Shown one piece after another: positions 51,714 through 59,461 of a DNA stretch of 64,000 nucleotides. A model generated the notes under the pieces. It had not been told where the DNA came from, searched no databases, and saw only the letters and a program-made list of their open reading frames with translations. Numbering within the stretch: position 1 is the stretch's first letter; the number at the start of each line of letters is the position of its first letter. The DNA comes from Candidatus Aminicenantota bacterium (GTDB taxonomy: Bacteria; Acidobacteriota; Aminicenantia; Aminicenantales; Saccharicenantaceae): the NCBI GenBank assembly GCA_026393975.1, contig JAPKZD010000016.1, positions 1 through 64,000 of the forward strand. The letters run 5' to 3'. The translations under genes were made by a program, and so were the position numbers.

Positions 51714-53492
51714 ATGGACATGACGCGCCTGAGGGGCACCGCGGTTTCACCGGGGGTCGCCATGGGCGAGGTCCTGCTGCCGCGGCGGGTCGTCTTCACG
51801 TCGCGGAAGGAGCTCATCGTCGAAACCCAGGTTCCGGACGAGCTGAAGCGGCTCCACCAGGCCATCGGCCGGACGCGGGACGACCTGGTCAAGGTCAAGG
51901 AAAGCATCCGGGAGAAGATGGGCCGGGAGAACGCCTTCATTTTCGAAGCCCACCTCCTCATCCTCGAGGACCCGTCCCTCGTCGGCGGCCTCGAGGCCAT
52001 CATCCGCGACGACAAGGCCCGCGCCGAGTGGGCGCTGTCGAAGACCAACAGCCGCTATGAACAACTCTTCGAATCCCTCGCCGACGATTACTTCCGCCAA
52101 CGGAAGTCGGACGTCTCGGACGTCCTGACGCGCGTCTACCGGAACCTCGAGACCCGCCGGGAGAAGGAGAAGACGCCCCAGAAAGAGCACATCCTCGTCG
52201 CTCACGAGCTCCTGCCTTCCGAGGCCGCCCTGCGGCTGACCCGGGAGCTGACCCTCGGCATCGCCCTGGACATGGGTGGGCAGACCTCGCACACGGCCAT
52301 CCTGGCCCGCTCCCTGGGCATCCCGGCGGTCGTCGGGCTGCGGGACATCACCCGCTGGGTCAGGGACGGCGATTTCATCATCGTCGACGGGACCGACGGC
52401 GAGGTCATCATCGATCCGCCCCCGGCCGTCCGCCGGGAATTCCAGGCCAAAAAGGACAAGTACGAGAACTATGGCCGGGAGCTCCAGAAGACGGCCAAGC
52501 TCAAGTCGGAGACGCTCGACCGCGTCCGGTTCGTCCCCCAGGCCAACATCGAGCTCCCAGAAGAGATCTCTCTGGCCCTGTCCATGGGAGCGGAGGGCGT
52601 CGGTCTGTTCCGTTCGGAGTTCATCTACCTCCGCAGGGAATCCCTGCCCTCCGAGGAGGACCATTTCGAGATCTATTCGCGGATCGCCCGTGGAGCGCAC
52701 CCGCATCCCGTCACGATCCGGACCCTCGACATCGGCGGGGAGAAGAGCCTGCCCCAGTTGAACATCGAGAAGGAGCCGAACCCCGCGCTCGGTCTGCGGG
52801 CCGTCCGGTTTTCGCTGAGGAACCGGGACCTCTTCCGCATCCAGCTCCGGGCCATCCTCCGGTCAAGCGTCGGGAAGAACGTTCGGGTCCTCATCCCCAT
52901 GGTCACCGAGGTCGACGAGATCGTCGACGTCAAGGACATCTTCGAGGACGTCAAGATGGAGCTCCGCCGGAAAGGCGAGGCCTTCGACGAGAGAATCCCG
53001 CTGGGCGTGATGATCGAAGTGCCCGCCGCCGCGGCTCTGGCCGACCTCATGCTGAAGGAAGTGGATTTCGTCAGCATCGGGACGAACGACCTCATCCAGT
53101 ACTGCCTGGCGGTCGACCGGTCGAACGAATTTGTGTCCTATCTCTACAAGCCGTTCCACCCCGCCATCCTCCGGCTCATCCGGTCCGTCATCCAGGCGGC
53201 CAAGCGGGCCGAAAAGGACGTTGTTGTCTGTGGCGAGATGGCCGCGGACCCACTCTCCGCCATCGTCCTGCTGGGCTTCGGCCTTCGGACCTTCAGCATG
53301 AACCCTATCTTTATCCCCCGGATCAAAAAGGCGCTCCGTTCGGTCGAATGCCGGACCGCCGAGAAGATCGTCGAGGAAATGCTGAAGCTCCGAAGCGCGC
53401 AGGAGATCGAGGAATACGTGATCGAGGAGATCCTCGTCCGGCACCCCCAGGTGTTCCTGACCGGCCAGCCGGTCGAAGTCAAGCCCAAGTAA
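51714..53492 (+). CDS. ptsI: PTS enzyme I (PEP-protein phosphotransferase)
   Basis: It passes phosphate from PEP to HPr. The 592-residue enzyme has the active His193 in GGQTSHTAILARS, GVGLFRSEFIYL, the PEP-site RTLDIGGEK, and the C-terminal GEMAADPLSAIVLLGFG. It is a full-length classical enzyme I without a GAF domain. It ends 6 bp from the converging cupin gene. Confidence 0.96.
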   Translation: MDMTRLRGTAVSPGVAMGEVLLPRRVVFTSRKELIVETQVPDELKRLHQAIGRTRDDLVKVKESIREKMGRENAFIFEAHLLILEDPSLVGGLEAIIRDDKARAEWALSKTNSRYEQLFESLADDYFRQRKSDVSDVLTRVYRNLETRREKEKTPQKEHILVAHELLPSEAALRLTRELTLGIALDMGGQTSHTAILARSLGIPAVVGLRDITRWVRDGDFIIVDGTDGEVIIDPPPAVRREFQAKKDKYENYGRELQKTAKLKSETLDRVRFVPQANIELPEEISLALSMGAEGVGLFRSEFIYLRRESLPSEEDHFEIYSRIARGAHPHPVTIRTLDIGGEKSLPQLNIEKEPNPALGLRAVRFSLRNRDLFRIQLRAILRSSVGKNVRVLIPMVTEVDEIVDVKDIFEDVKMELRRKGEAFDERIPLGVMIEVPAAAALADLMLKEVDFVSIGTNDLIQYCLAVDRSNEFVSYLYKPFHPAILRLIRSVIQAAKRAEKDVVVCGEMAADPLSAIVLLGFGLRTFSMNPIFIPRIKKALRSVECRTAEKIVEEMLKLRSAQEIEEYVIEEILVRHPQVFLTGQPVEVKPK

Positions 53493-53498
53493 AAATAT

Positions 53499-53885
53499 TT
53501 ACTTCTTGTCCCGGCCGTAATCGTCCTCGATCCGGACGATGTCCGATTCCGCCGAGCGGCCGATCCAGATCTCCATGACCCGGGCCGGCGCCTGTCCGAC
53601 GTTGCGCAGGCGGTGCGGCGCCCGCCGGGGGATGAGGATTTCCTCGTTGGGGGCGGCCTGCCAGACGCGGTCGCCGACCGTGACCTCGAGCCCGGGGTCG
53701 AGGACGACCCAGAACTCGGCCCGGCCGTCGTGGTACTGGAGGGACAGCCGGCTGCCCGGCTCGACGGTGATGATCTTGACGGAGCCCGCGTCCTCGTGGG
53801 GAAACCTGCGGAACTTCCCCCACGGGCGGATGTCTTCGACGATGCCGGCCCGATAGGCGGTTTCGGGGCTTTTGTTCTCGCTCAC
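53499..53885 (-). CDS. Cupin protein, mannose-6-phosphate isomerase type II-like
   Basis: The 128-residue protein is one cupin domain: RPWGKFRRF, ITVEPGSRLSLQYHDGRAEF (metal ligands), WVVLDPGLEVTVGD and IPRRAPHRLRNVG. It matches the C-terminal isomerase domain of GMP/PMI fusions, here alone. It starts with GTG three bases after the ssb stop. A sugar-phosphate isomerase role is likely but not certain. Confidence 0.8.
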   Translation of the reverse strand: MSENKSPETAYRAGIVEDIRPWGKFRRFPHEDAGSVKIITVEPGSRLSLQYHDGRAEFWVVLDPGLEVTVGDRVWQAAPNEEILIPRRAPHRLRNVGQAPARVMEIWIGRSAESDIVRIEDDYGRDKK

Positions 53886-53888
53886 CGG

Positions 53889-54389
53889 CTAAAAGGGGAT
53901 GTCGTCGTCGCCGCCGGCGGGGGAGCCGCCGCCGGCCTCTTCGTCGGGGAAGTCTCCGCCGGCGGCAGGGGCGCTGGGGCCGGCGCTCCGGCCGTACTGG
54001 GGCGAATCCAGGTCGGTCGTATCGGTCGTGGCCGAGCTTTCTTCGCGCTTCCCGAGGAAAACGATGTTGGTCGCCTCGACCTCGGTCGTCTTCCGCTTGT
54101 TCCCCTCTTTGTCCTGCCATTCCCGGGTCCGCAACTTCCCTTCAATAAGGACCTGCTTCCCCTGGGTGAGGTATTTCTCGCAGAATTCGGCCAGCTTGCC
54201 CCAGACGATGATTTTGTGCCACTCGGTCTTGTCTTTGGACTCCCGAGTGTTGGGATTGAAGGACCGTTCGTTCGTGGCCAGGGTGAAGCTGGCTTTCCAC
54301 CTGTCCTGTTGAGGGAGGCGGAGCATCTCGGGCTTGCCGCCCAACCGGCCGATGAGGATGACTTTATTCAGGCTGTTGATGTCTCTCAT
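53889..54389 (-). CDS. ssb: Single-stranded DNA-binding protein
   Basis: The 166-residue protein has the OB fold (LNKVILIGRLGGKPEMLRLP, WHKIIVWGKLAEFCEKYL, KQVLIEGKLRTREWQDKEG) and the acidic tip DDDIPF that recruits partners. The start is the ATG at 54389, overlapping the cpoB stop (ATGA); the longer frame lies antiphase within cpoB. Coupling of ssb to Tol-Pal genes is unusual. Confidence 0.94.
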   Translation of the reverse strand: MRDINSLNKVILIGRLGGKPEMLRLPQQDRWKASFTLATNERSFNPNTRESKDKTEWHKIIVWGKLAEFCEKYLTQGKQVLIEGKLRTREWQDKEGNKRKTTEVEATNIVFLGKREESSATTDTTDLDSPQYGRSAGPSAPAAGGDFPDEEAGGGSPAGGDDDIPF

Positions 54390-55228
54390 TTTTCTGTCAG
54401 CTCTCTGATTTTTTCCTGAGCGATCTTGCTCTCTTCCTCGAGGGGGTACTTGGCGACAAGGATCTTGAGAGCGGCCAGGGCTTCCGGCTTCTTGCCGAGC
54501 TCCACGAAGGCGAGGCCCTTCTTGAGATGGGCGGCCGCGGCCTTGTCCCCCTGGGGGTATGTCAGGATGAGCTCGTCGAACGCGTCGACCGCCTCCTCGA
54601 ACTTCCGCTGGCTGTAGCGGCATTCGCCGATCCAGTAGAGGGCGTTGTCGGCCAGCGGGCTTCCCGGGAACTGGGCACGGTAGAGTTTGAAGCTTTCGAC
54701 GGCCAGGTCGTAGTTCCCCTTGAGGTAGTCGTTGTAGGCCATGGAATAGGCCTCTTGCGGGGAGATCGTCGGGGGAGGCGGCGCCGGCTGGGGCTTCGGT
54801 TCGGGCGGCGTCTTGTCCGGGGCTTGCTGCACGGGCTTGCTGTTGCTCTCGGCTGTCACCGCGGGGGGGGCCTGGGCCGTCCGCGCCGCGGCCAGGTCGG
54901 CGGCGATCTTTTGGAGTTCGAGGGTGAGCTGGTCGATCTTGCGGACGATGTCCTGGTACTGGGCGGGGACGGCCTGCAATCCTTCCAGGATCCCGGCCTG
55001 GCCGGTTATCGACTGGCGGACGAGGTCGGCGACCGCCTTGATCTGGTCCTGGATCGCGCGGATCTCCTCCGCGTTCTGGTCGAGCCGGGCGCGGAGCTCC
55101 TGGATCTGCTGCTTGAGGACCTGGACGTCGTCGTAGACGAGCTCGTAGGCCTTCTTGCTCTTGTCCTGTCCGGCTGCGGCCAGGGTCAGGACGCCGAGGA
55201 AGAAGGCCCCGAGGATTTTACCGCGCAA
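54386..55228 (-). CDS. cpoB: Tol-Pal system protein CpoB (YbgF)
   Basis: A periplasmic protein linking Tol-Pal with peptidoglycan synthesis. The 280-residue product has a signal peptide, an N-terminal coiled coil (about 25-105), a Pro-rich linker, and TPR repeats (YNDYLKGNYDLAVESFKLYR, YWIGECRYSQRKFEEAVDAF). It starts with TTG. The coding strand holds eight C in a row (54870-54863) in the linker, where slippage would shift the frame. Confidence 0.9.
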   Translation of the reverse strand: MRGKILGAFFLGVLTLAAAGQDKSKKAYELVYDDVQVLKQQIQELRARLDQNAEEIRAIQDQIKAVADLVRQSITGQAGILEGLQAVPAQYQDIVRKIDQLTLELQKIAADLAAARTAQAPPAVTAESNSKPVQQAPDKTPPEPKPQPAPPPPTISPQEAYSMAYNDYLKGNYDLAVESFKLYRAQFPGSPLADNALYWIGECRYSQRKFEEAVDAFDELILTYPQGDKAAAAHLKKGLAFVELGKKPEALAALKILVAKYPLEEESKIAQEKIRELTEK

Positions 55229-55231
55229 GTC

Positions 55232-55780
55232 TTATTTCTCGATGACCAGGAATTGGGCGCGCCGGTTCATCTGCCAGGCTGCTTCGTCGTGGCCCGGGTT
55301 GATGGACTGGCTCTTGCCGTAGGAGATGATCTTCATCCGGTCGGACCCGATACCCATGGACAACAGATAGTCCTGGGCGCTCTTGGCCCGCTTCTCGCCG
55401 AGGGCGAGGTTGTATTCCTCGGTGCCGCGCTCGTCGCAATGGCCTTCGACGAGGACCTTGACCGTCCGGAATCTCTTGAGCCAGGAGGCGTTCGTGTCAA
55501 GGGTGGCTTTGGCGTCGCCCCGGATGAGGGCTTTGTCGTAGTCGAAGTAGACCGTGCCGAGGGGCTTTTCCCGGTTGATCTGGTCGAGCGACTTCTGCAG
55601 GAAAAACTCCTCTTCCGTGAGTTGGGGTTCCTGGACGACAGGCGGTTCGACTTTCTCGACCGTGGGCTGTTCCTGGGCCTGAGGCGGGGGCGGGGGGACT
55701 TCCTTGGGTTTCTTTTTGCAGGAAACGGCGAAGGAGAAAACGAGGATAATCGCGAGCGAGAAGATAACCAGTTTTTTCAT
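55232..55780 (-). CDS. pal: Peptidoglycan-associated lipoprotein Pal
   Basis: It links the outer membrane to peptidoglycan. The 182-residue lipoprotein has a lipobox-like end (SFAVSC), a Pro-rich linker and an OmpA-like domain with VYFDYDKALIRGDAKATLD, VEGHCDERGTEEYNLALGEK and the Arg in NRRAQF. The ATG at 55780 has AGGAGG upstream. It has its own promoter, apart from tolQRAB. Confidence 0.95.
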   Translation of the reverse strand: MKKLVIFSLAIILVFSFAVSCKKKPKEVPPPPPQAQEQPTVEKVEPPVVQEPQLTEEEFFLQKSLDQINREKPLGTVYFDYDKALIRGDAKATLDTNASWLKRFRTVKVLVEGHCDERGTEEYNLALGEKRAKSAQDYLLSMGIGSDRMKIISYGKSQSINPGHDEAAWQMNRRAQFLVIEK

Positions 55781-55847
55781 TAGGCCTCCTAAGATTAGGC
55801 GTCTCTCATCCATCGATGCCGACGGCACGACGCTTCTTTCCGTCCTT

Positions 55848-55877
55848 TTTATACCCCGTCCAGGGGGGGGATGTCAA
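55848..55877 (-). promoter_or_regulatory. Sigma-70 promoter of pal-cpoB-ssb, with C8 tract in spacer
   Basis: On the minus strand TTGACA (55877-55872), 18-bp spacer, TATAAA (55853-55848). Eight identical bases (55863-55870) fill much of the spacer. The loss of one base would give the optimal 17. Confidence 0.75.
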
Positions 55878-55919
55878 TACACCCGGCCCCTGATTCTGCC
55901 GAAATCCGCCTCTCGCGGC

Positions 55920-57212
55920 CTAATTCGTCCAGTTGGGGAGCTTGTTCTCGCCGCGGTCGGTCAGCCGCCTCAGGTTGGCCCCGTCGTAGTCGACCGTGTA
56001 GAGCTGGATCGAGCCCGAGAGGTTCGAGGCGAAGACGACGTGGCGTCCGTCGGGCGACCAGCTCGGCGATTCGTTGCGGACGTTGTTCTCGGTGAGCTTC
56101 GTGATCTGGTTGGTCCTGAGGTTGAGGATGTAGATGTCGAAGGTGTTGTCGACCCGGGAGACGAAGGCGATCCGTTCGCTCGTCGGGGCCCAGGCCGGAG
56201 CGTCGTGGTAGTTGCCGCCGAAACTGGCCTTGCGGACGTTGGAGCCTTCGGCGTCCATGATGTAGATCTGGGGACTGCCCGCGCCGAGGCGGTCGGTCGT
56301 GAAAGCGATCTCGCGGCCCGTCGGCGACCAGGACGGCGCCGTTTCGATGGCGGCGTTGAATGTCAGCCGCTTGGTCTTCCGGCTCTCCAGGTCGTAGACG
56401 AAGATGTCGGCGTTCCCCTCCTCGGCCATGGTCGAGCAGAAGGCCAGCTTCTTGCCGTCGGGCGAGAAGGCCGCCGAATAGCTCGTCCCCTTCGTGGTGA
56501 TTTGCGTTTCCGTGCCCTCGTAGATGTTGCGGAGGTAGAGACCGGCGTTGCCGCCGCGGTAGGAGGTGAAAGCGATCGTCCTCTGGTCGGGGGACCAGGC
56601 CGGCATGTAGTCCTTGATCTTATTGAAGGTGATTCGTGTCTGGCCGGCCCCGTCGTAGTCCATCATGTAGATCTCGTCGTTGCCGTCGCGGTTGGAGACG
56701 AAGGCGATCTTGGTCGTGAAGATCGGCTTCTCGCCGTGGAGCTTCAGGAGCTCGTCGGCCATCTTGTGGGCGACGAGGCGCAGGCCGTTTTTCTCGGCCT
56801 GGTAGCGCTTGCCGACGATGAAGCGTTCGCTCTTGACGTCGTAGATCTTGCCGTCGAAGACGACGCGGCCGCCGTCCTCCCGAACCTCGCCGATGACGAG
56901 GAGCCGGGCCTGGACGGAATCCCAGTCCTTGAAGAAGATCTTGTCCGGGTTGAGGGGCCGGATGTAGCCGTAGTAATCCTTGGGCAGGAGCTTGAAGATC
57001 CGGCTGTACTTGACGTCGTCGGACAGGGTCTGGCGGATCTCCTGGGCGGCGGCGAGGGCCAGGGGCGAGGCCGAGCGGACGACGAATTCGGGCAAGGCGA
57101 GGAGGATCATGGGCATCCCTTCGCTGATCTTCAAGACGACTTCCTGCTGGGCGAAAACCCCGGAAGCCGCGAGGAATACGAGGAGTCCGAGAAGCGTTTT
57201 TTTCTTGGTCAT
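55920..57212 (-). CDS. tolB: Tol-Pal system beta-propeller TolB
   Basis: A 430-residue periplasmic protein. The signal peptide ends GVFAQ, followed by the TolB N-terminal domain and a six-bladed propeller with repeats such as KIAFVSNRDGNDEIYMMD, PAWSPDQRTIAF and PSWSPDGRHVVF. It overlaps the tolA-like stop by 4 nt. Confidence 0.95.
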   Translation of the reverse strand: MTKKKTLLGLLVFLAASGVFAQQEVVLKISEGMPMILLALPEFVVRSASPLALAAAQEIRQTLSDDVKYSRIFKLLPKDYYGYIRPLNPDKIFFKDWDSVQARLLVIGEVREDGGRVVFDGKIYDVKSERFIVGKRYQAEKNGLRLVAHKMADELLKLHGEKPIFTTKIAFVSNRDGNDEIYMMDYDGAGQTRITFNKIKDYMPAWSPDQRTIAFTSYRGGNAGLYLRNIYEGTETQITTKGTSYSAAFSPDGKKLAFCSTMAEEGNADIFVYDLESRKTKRLTFNAAIETAPSWSPTGREIAFTTDRLGAGSPQIYIMDAEGSNVRKASFGGNYHDAPAWAPTSERIAFVSRVDNTFDIYILNLRTNQITKLTENNVRNESPSWSPDGRHVVFASNLSGSIQLYTVDYDGANLRRLTDRGENKLPNWTN

Positions 57213-58033
57213 TTGGCGTGCTCGAAGACTAGGGTGATGCCGAGGTACTGGCCGTCGTACTCGTTCGGGAGCGCCGCGAACGGCGCCGAGGTTTGGATCG
57301 CCCGGCGGGCCGAGAGGTCGAACGTCTCGACGCCGCTTGAGACGTCGATGCGGACGTCGGAGATCTGGCCGTTCTTGTAGATGCGGAAATAGACCTGGGT
57401 CTGGAGAAGGCCGCCGACGCCGGGGTCGACGAGGGACTGGAACCAGTTGGCGGTGATCTTGTCCGAGATCATTTGGAGATAGAACTGGAACGGGAAGCCG
57501 GCGACGCCGAAGGGGTCGCCCGCGCCGGACCCGGTGCCGCCGCCCGTCCCGCCGCTCCCTCCTCCCGTGCCGATGCGCAGGCCGAAACCAGAACCCGAAC
57601 CCGCAGCCACAGCCCCGGACGCACCGGCCGGGGATGGTGATGGGCCTGGGGCTACGGGTTCGGGCTTGGTGATGGCCGTTTTTTTATCAGCGGCCTTCTT
57701 GTCCGTTTTCGGCTTGTCGACGGGGTGGCGCAACGCGCTCTTCGCCTCGGGCTGTATTTTCGCGGGGACGGTCAGGTCGCGGAGAGTCTGCTTCTTCGGC
57801 GGCGGCAGGGGCTCGGTCTTGGCGACGACGGTCGCGCCTCCCGGTCCGCCCCCTGGCCCGCCGCCGCTTCCGCCCCCGCCCATGAAATTGACGTACTGGA
57901 CGAGGCCTTTCGGGGACGTCCTCGAAAAGGAAGGCGAGGCCGCGATGAGGATGATCAGGCCGACGTGAAGGAACGCGGAAATCAGCAGGGCCCTCTTGAA
58001 CGCTCGCGGCAGGGCCAGCTTCGTGGCGGTCAT
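57209..58033 (-). CDS. tolA: TolA/TonB-type energy transducer
   Basis: The 274-residue protein has one N-terminal helix (LLISAFLHVGLIILIAASP), a Gly/Pro/Lys-rich linker with long Gly runs, and a C-terminal TonB/TolA domain (YLQMISDKITANWFQSLVDP, RIYKNGQISDVRI, AIQTSAPFAALP). Its place between tolR and tolB argues for TolA. Both junctions overlap by 4 nt. Confidence 0.88.
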   Translation of the reverse strand: MTATKLALPRAFKRALLISAFLHVGLIILIAASPSFSRTSPKGLVQYVNFMGGGGSGGGPGGGPGGATVVAKTEPLPPPKKQTLRDLTVPAKIQPEAKSALRHPVDKPKTDKKAADKKTAITKPEPVAPGPSPSPAGASGAVAAGSGSGFGLRIGTGGGSGGTGGGTGSGAGDPFGVAGFPFQFYLQMISDKITANWFQSLVDPGVGGLLQTQVYFRIYKNGQISDVRIDVSSGVETFDLSARRAIQTSAPFAALPNEYDGQYLGITLVFEHAK

Positions 58034-58479
58034 TTCTTCTTGTCTTTGACGTCGATGGGTTCGGTGATGACTCCGATGAGCTCGATGCCCGCCTTCTTGG
58101 TGATGTCCATGACGCGGACGCCGACACCCCAGGGCACGTCCTTGTCGATTTGGAGGTAGACGACCTTCTTCGGCTTGTTCATGAAGTATTCGGTCAGGCG
58201 GCGTTCGAGGAGATTGATGTTGATCGTCGAGTCGCCGATGTGGACGTACTGGTCCTTGGTGACGGTCAGCGTCAGCCCTTCCTCGGCCGGCTTGGAGTCG
58301 GTCTCCGCCTGGGGCAGGTTGATGCCGATCCCCGACTGCATCATCGGCGCCGTGACCATGAAGATGACCAGGAGGACGAGCATGACGTCGACGAAGGGAG
58401 TGACGTTGATCTCGGAGAGGTGGGTTCCGACCTGCCTCTTCCGCGAGGACGACGGCAAAGACTGGGTGCTAAGACCCAT
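58030..58479 (-). CDS. tolR: TolR/ExbD biopolymer transport protein
   Basis: The 149-residue protein has one helix with the essential Asp (EINVTPFVDVMLVLLVIFMV) and a periplasmic domain (LQIDKDVPWGVGVRVMDITK). It forms the proton-driven motor with TolQ, whose gene it overlaps by 11 nt. Confidence 0.95.
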   Translation of the reverse strand: MGLSTQSLPSSSRKRQVGTHLSEINVTPFVDVMLVLLVIFMVTAPMMQSGIGINLPQAETDSKPAEEGLTLTVTKDQYVHIGDSTININLLERRLTEYFMNKPKKVVYLQIDKDVPWGVGVRVMDITKKAGIELIGVITEPIDVKDKKK

Positions 58480-59137
58480 GGAGTCTCTCGGCGATGCTCA
58501 GGAATTCGAAGGAGAAGTCCTCCATGTCCGCGATCAGGTCCTTGATCCGGCCGAGGAAGTAGTTGTAGGCGATGACGGCCGGTACGGCGGCGAAGAGGCC
58601 GACGGCCGTGGCGATGAGGGCCTCGGCGATCCCGGGCGCGACTACCTGGAGGCTGGCCGAACGCAGGGCCCCGATGCGAATGAAGGAGATCATGATCCCC
58701 CAGACGGTCCCGAAGAGCCCTATGAAGGGCGAGACGCTCCCCGTCGTGGCCAGGAAGAACATCATCTTCTCGAGGCGCGACGCTTCGGCGTTGGAGGCCT
58801 TGAGCAGGGCCCGGTTGAGGCTGTCCGTCTTGGCGGCGCTCCAGCCGTTCTCGGCCGAGGACTTCGACTGGTAGGTCAGTTCCCTGTTCCCGGCGAGAAA
58901 GATAACCGCGAGGGGGCTCCCCCGAAGCTTCTTGGCGGCCTCGCTGACGTCGGCCAGACTCTTGCTCCGGTGGAAGGCGTCCAGAAATTTAGCGGACTGC
59001 TTGAAACCCGCCTTGAGCGTCTTGTACTTGAAGAAGATGATGGCCCACGAGAACACGGAGAAGAACACGAGGAGCAGCAGGATGAACTTGACGATGATAT
59101 CGGCGTCGGCGATGATCTTGAAAATGTTGATATTCAT
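58469..59137 (-). CDS. tolQ: TolQ/ExbB proton channel protein
   Basis: The 222-residue protein has three helices; the conserved pair spans FLATTGSVSPFIGLFGTVWG and GIAEALIATAVGLFAAVPAV. It is the first gene of tolQ-tolR-tolA-tolB. Confidence 0.95.
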   Translation of the reverse strand: MNINIFKIIADADIIVKFILLLLVFFSVFSWAIIFFKYKTLKAGFKQSAKFLDAFHRSKSLADVSEAAKKLRGSPLAVIFLAGNRELTYQSKSSAENGWSAAKTDSLNRALLKASNAEASRLEKMMFFLATTGSVSPFIGLFGTVWGIMISFIRIGALRSASLQVVAPGIAEALIATAVGLFAAVPAVIAYNYFLGRIKDLIADMEDFSFEFLSIAERLHGS

Positions 59138-59152
59138 GATTATCCATTAAAA

Positions 59153-59181
59153 AAAGTAGCACACGCCCCGGGTTCTGTCAA
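59153..59181 (-). promoter_or_regulatory. Sigma-70 promoter of the tolQRAB operon
   Basis: On the minus strand TTGACA (59181-59176), 17 bp, TACTTT (59158-59153). It is divergent from a promoter-like pair at 59190-59219. Confidence 0.7.
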
Positions 59182-59189
59182 TGAGCGTC

Positions 59190-59219
59190 TTGATGGCGGG
59201 CGGCGTTTCGTTATATATT
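59190..59219 (+). promoter_or_regulatory. Candidate promoter ahead of the permease fragment
   Basis: TTGATG (59190-59195), 18 bp, TATATT (59214-59219). It points at the truncated gene and suggests that a complete gene may once have stood here. Confidence 0.5.
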
Positions 59220-59260
59220 CCGGCCATGGTTCGTTCGGAGCGGAGGACCGGGGCGTGGGC

Positions 59261-59461
59261 ATGGCCGTAAGACTCTGGGACCGGGTGAAGAAAATCCTCC
59301 TCGGCGGGGGGAAGAACGTCCAGGACCCGCGCATCTTCCCCAACTACTTCAAGAACTTCGTCTTCATCTCCGTCGGGGTCGTGGACTGGAAGAATAAAAA
59401 AGAAGGTACCAGGGCTACGCAATGCCAATTTTGGCATTGCGTAGACCTGGTACCTTCTTAA
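59261..59461 (+). pseudogene. Truncated fragment resembling an APC-type permease cytosolic domain
   Basis: The frame reads MAVRLWDRVKKILLGG, then DPRIFPNYFKNFVFISVGVV, which I associate with the soluble C-terminal region of APC-family amino acid permeases. Right after VGVVDWKNKK the frame enters the 29-bp palindrome and stops at 59459-59461. No membrane helices precede it, so both ends of the parent gene are missing. It could also be a small unknown gene with a promoter; the family assignment is from memory. Confidence 0.45.
59400..59459. repeat. 29-bp near-perfect palindrome between convergent genes
   Basis: The arms 59400-59428 and 59431-59459 pair at all positions except 59414/59445 (G opposite A), with TT at the centre. 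Arm motifs are GAAGGTACCAGG and CTACGCAATGCCAA. It overlaps the ends of both the helicase and the permease fragment. It may act as a two-way terminator or be an inserted mobile palindrome. Confidence 0.85.
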
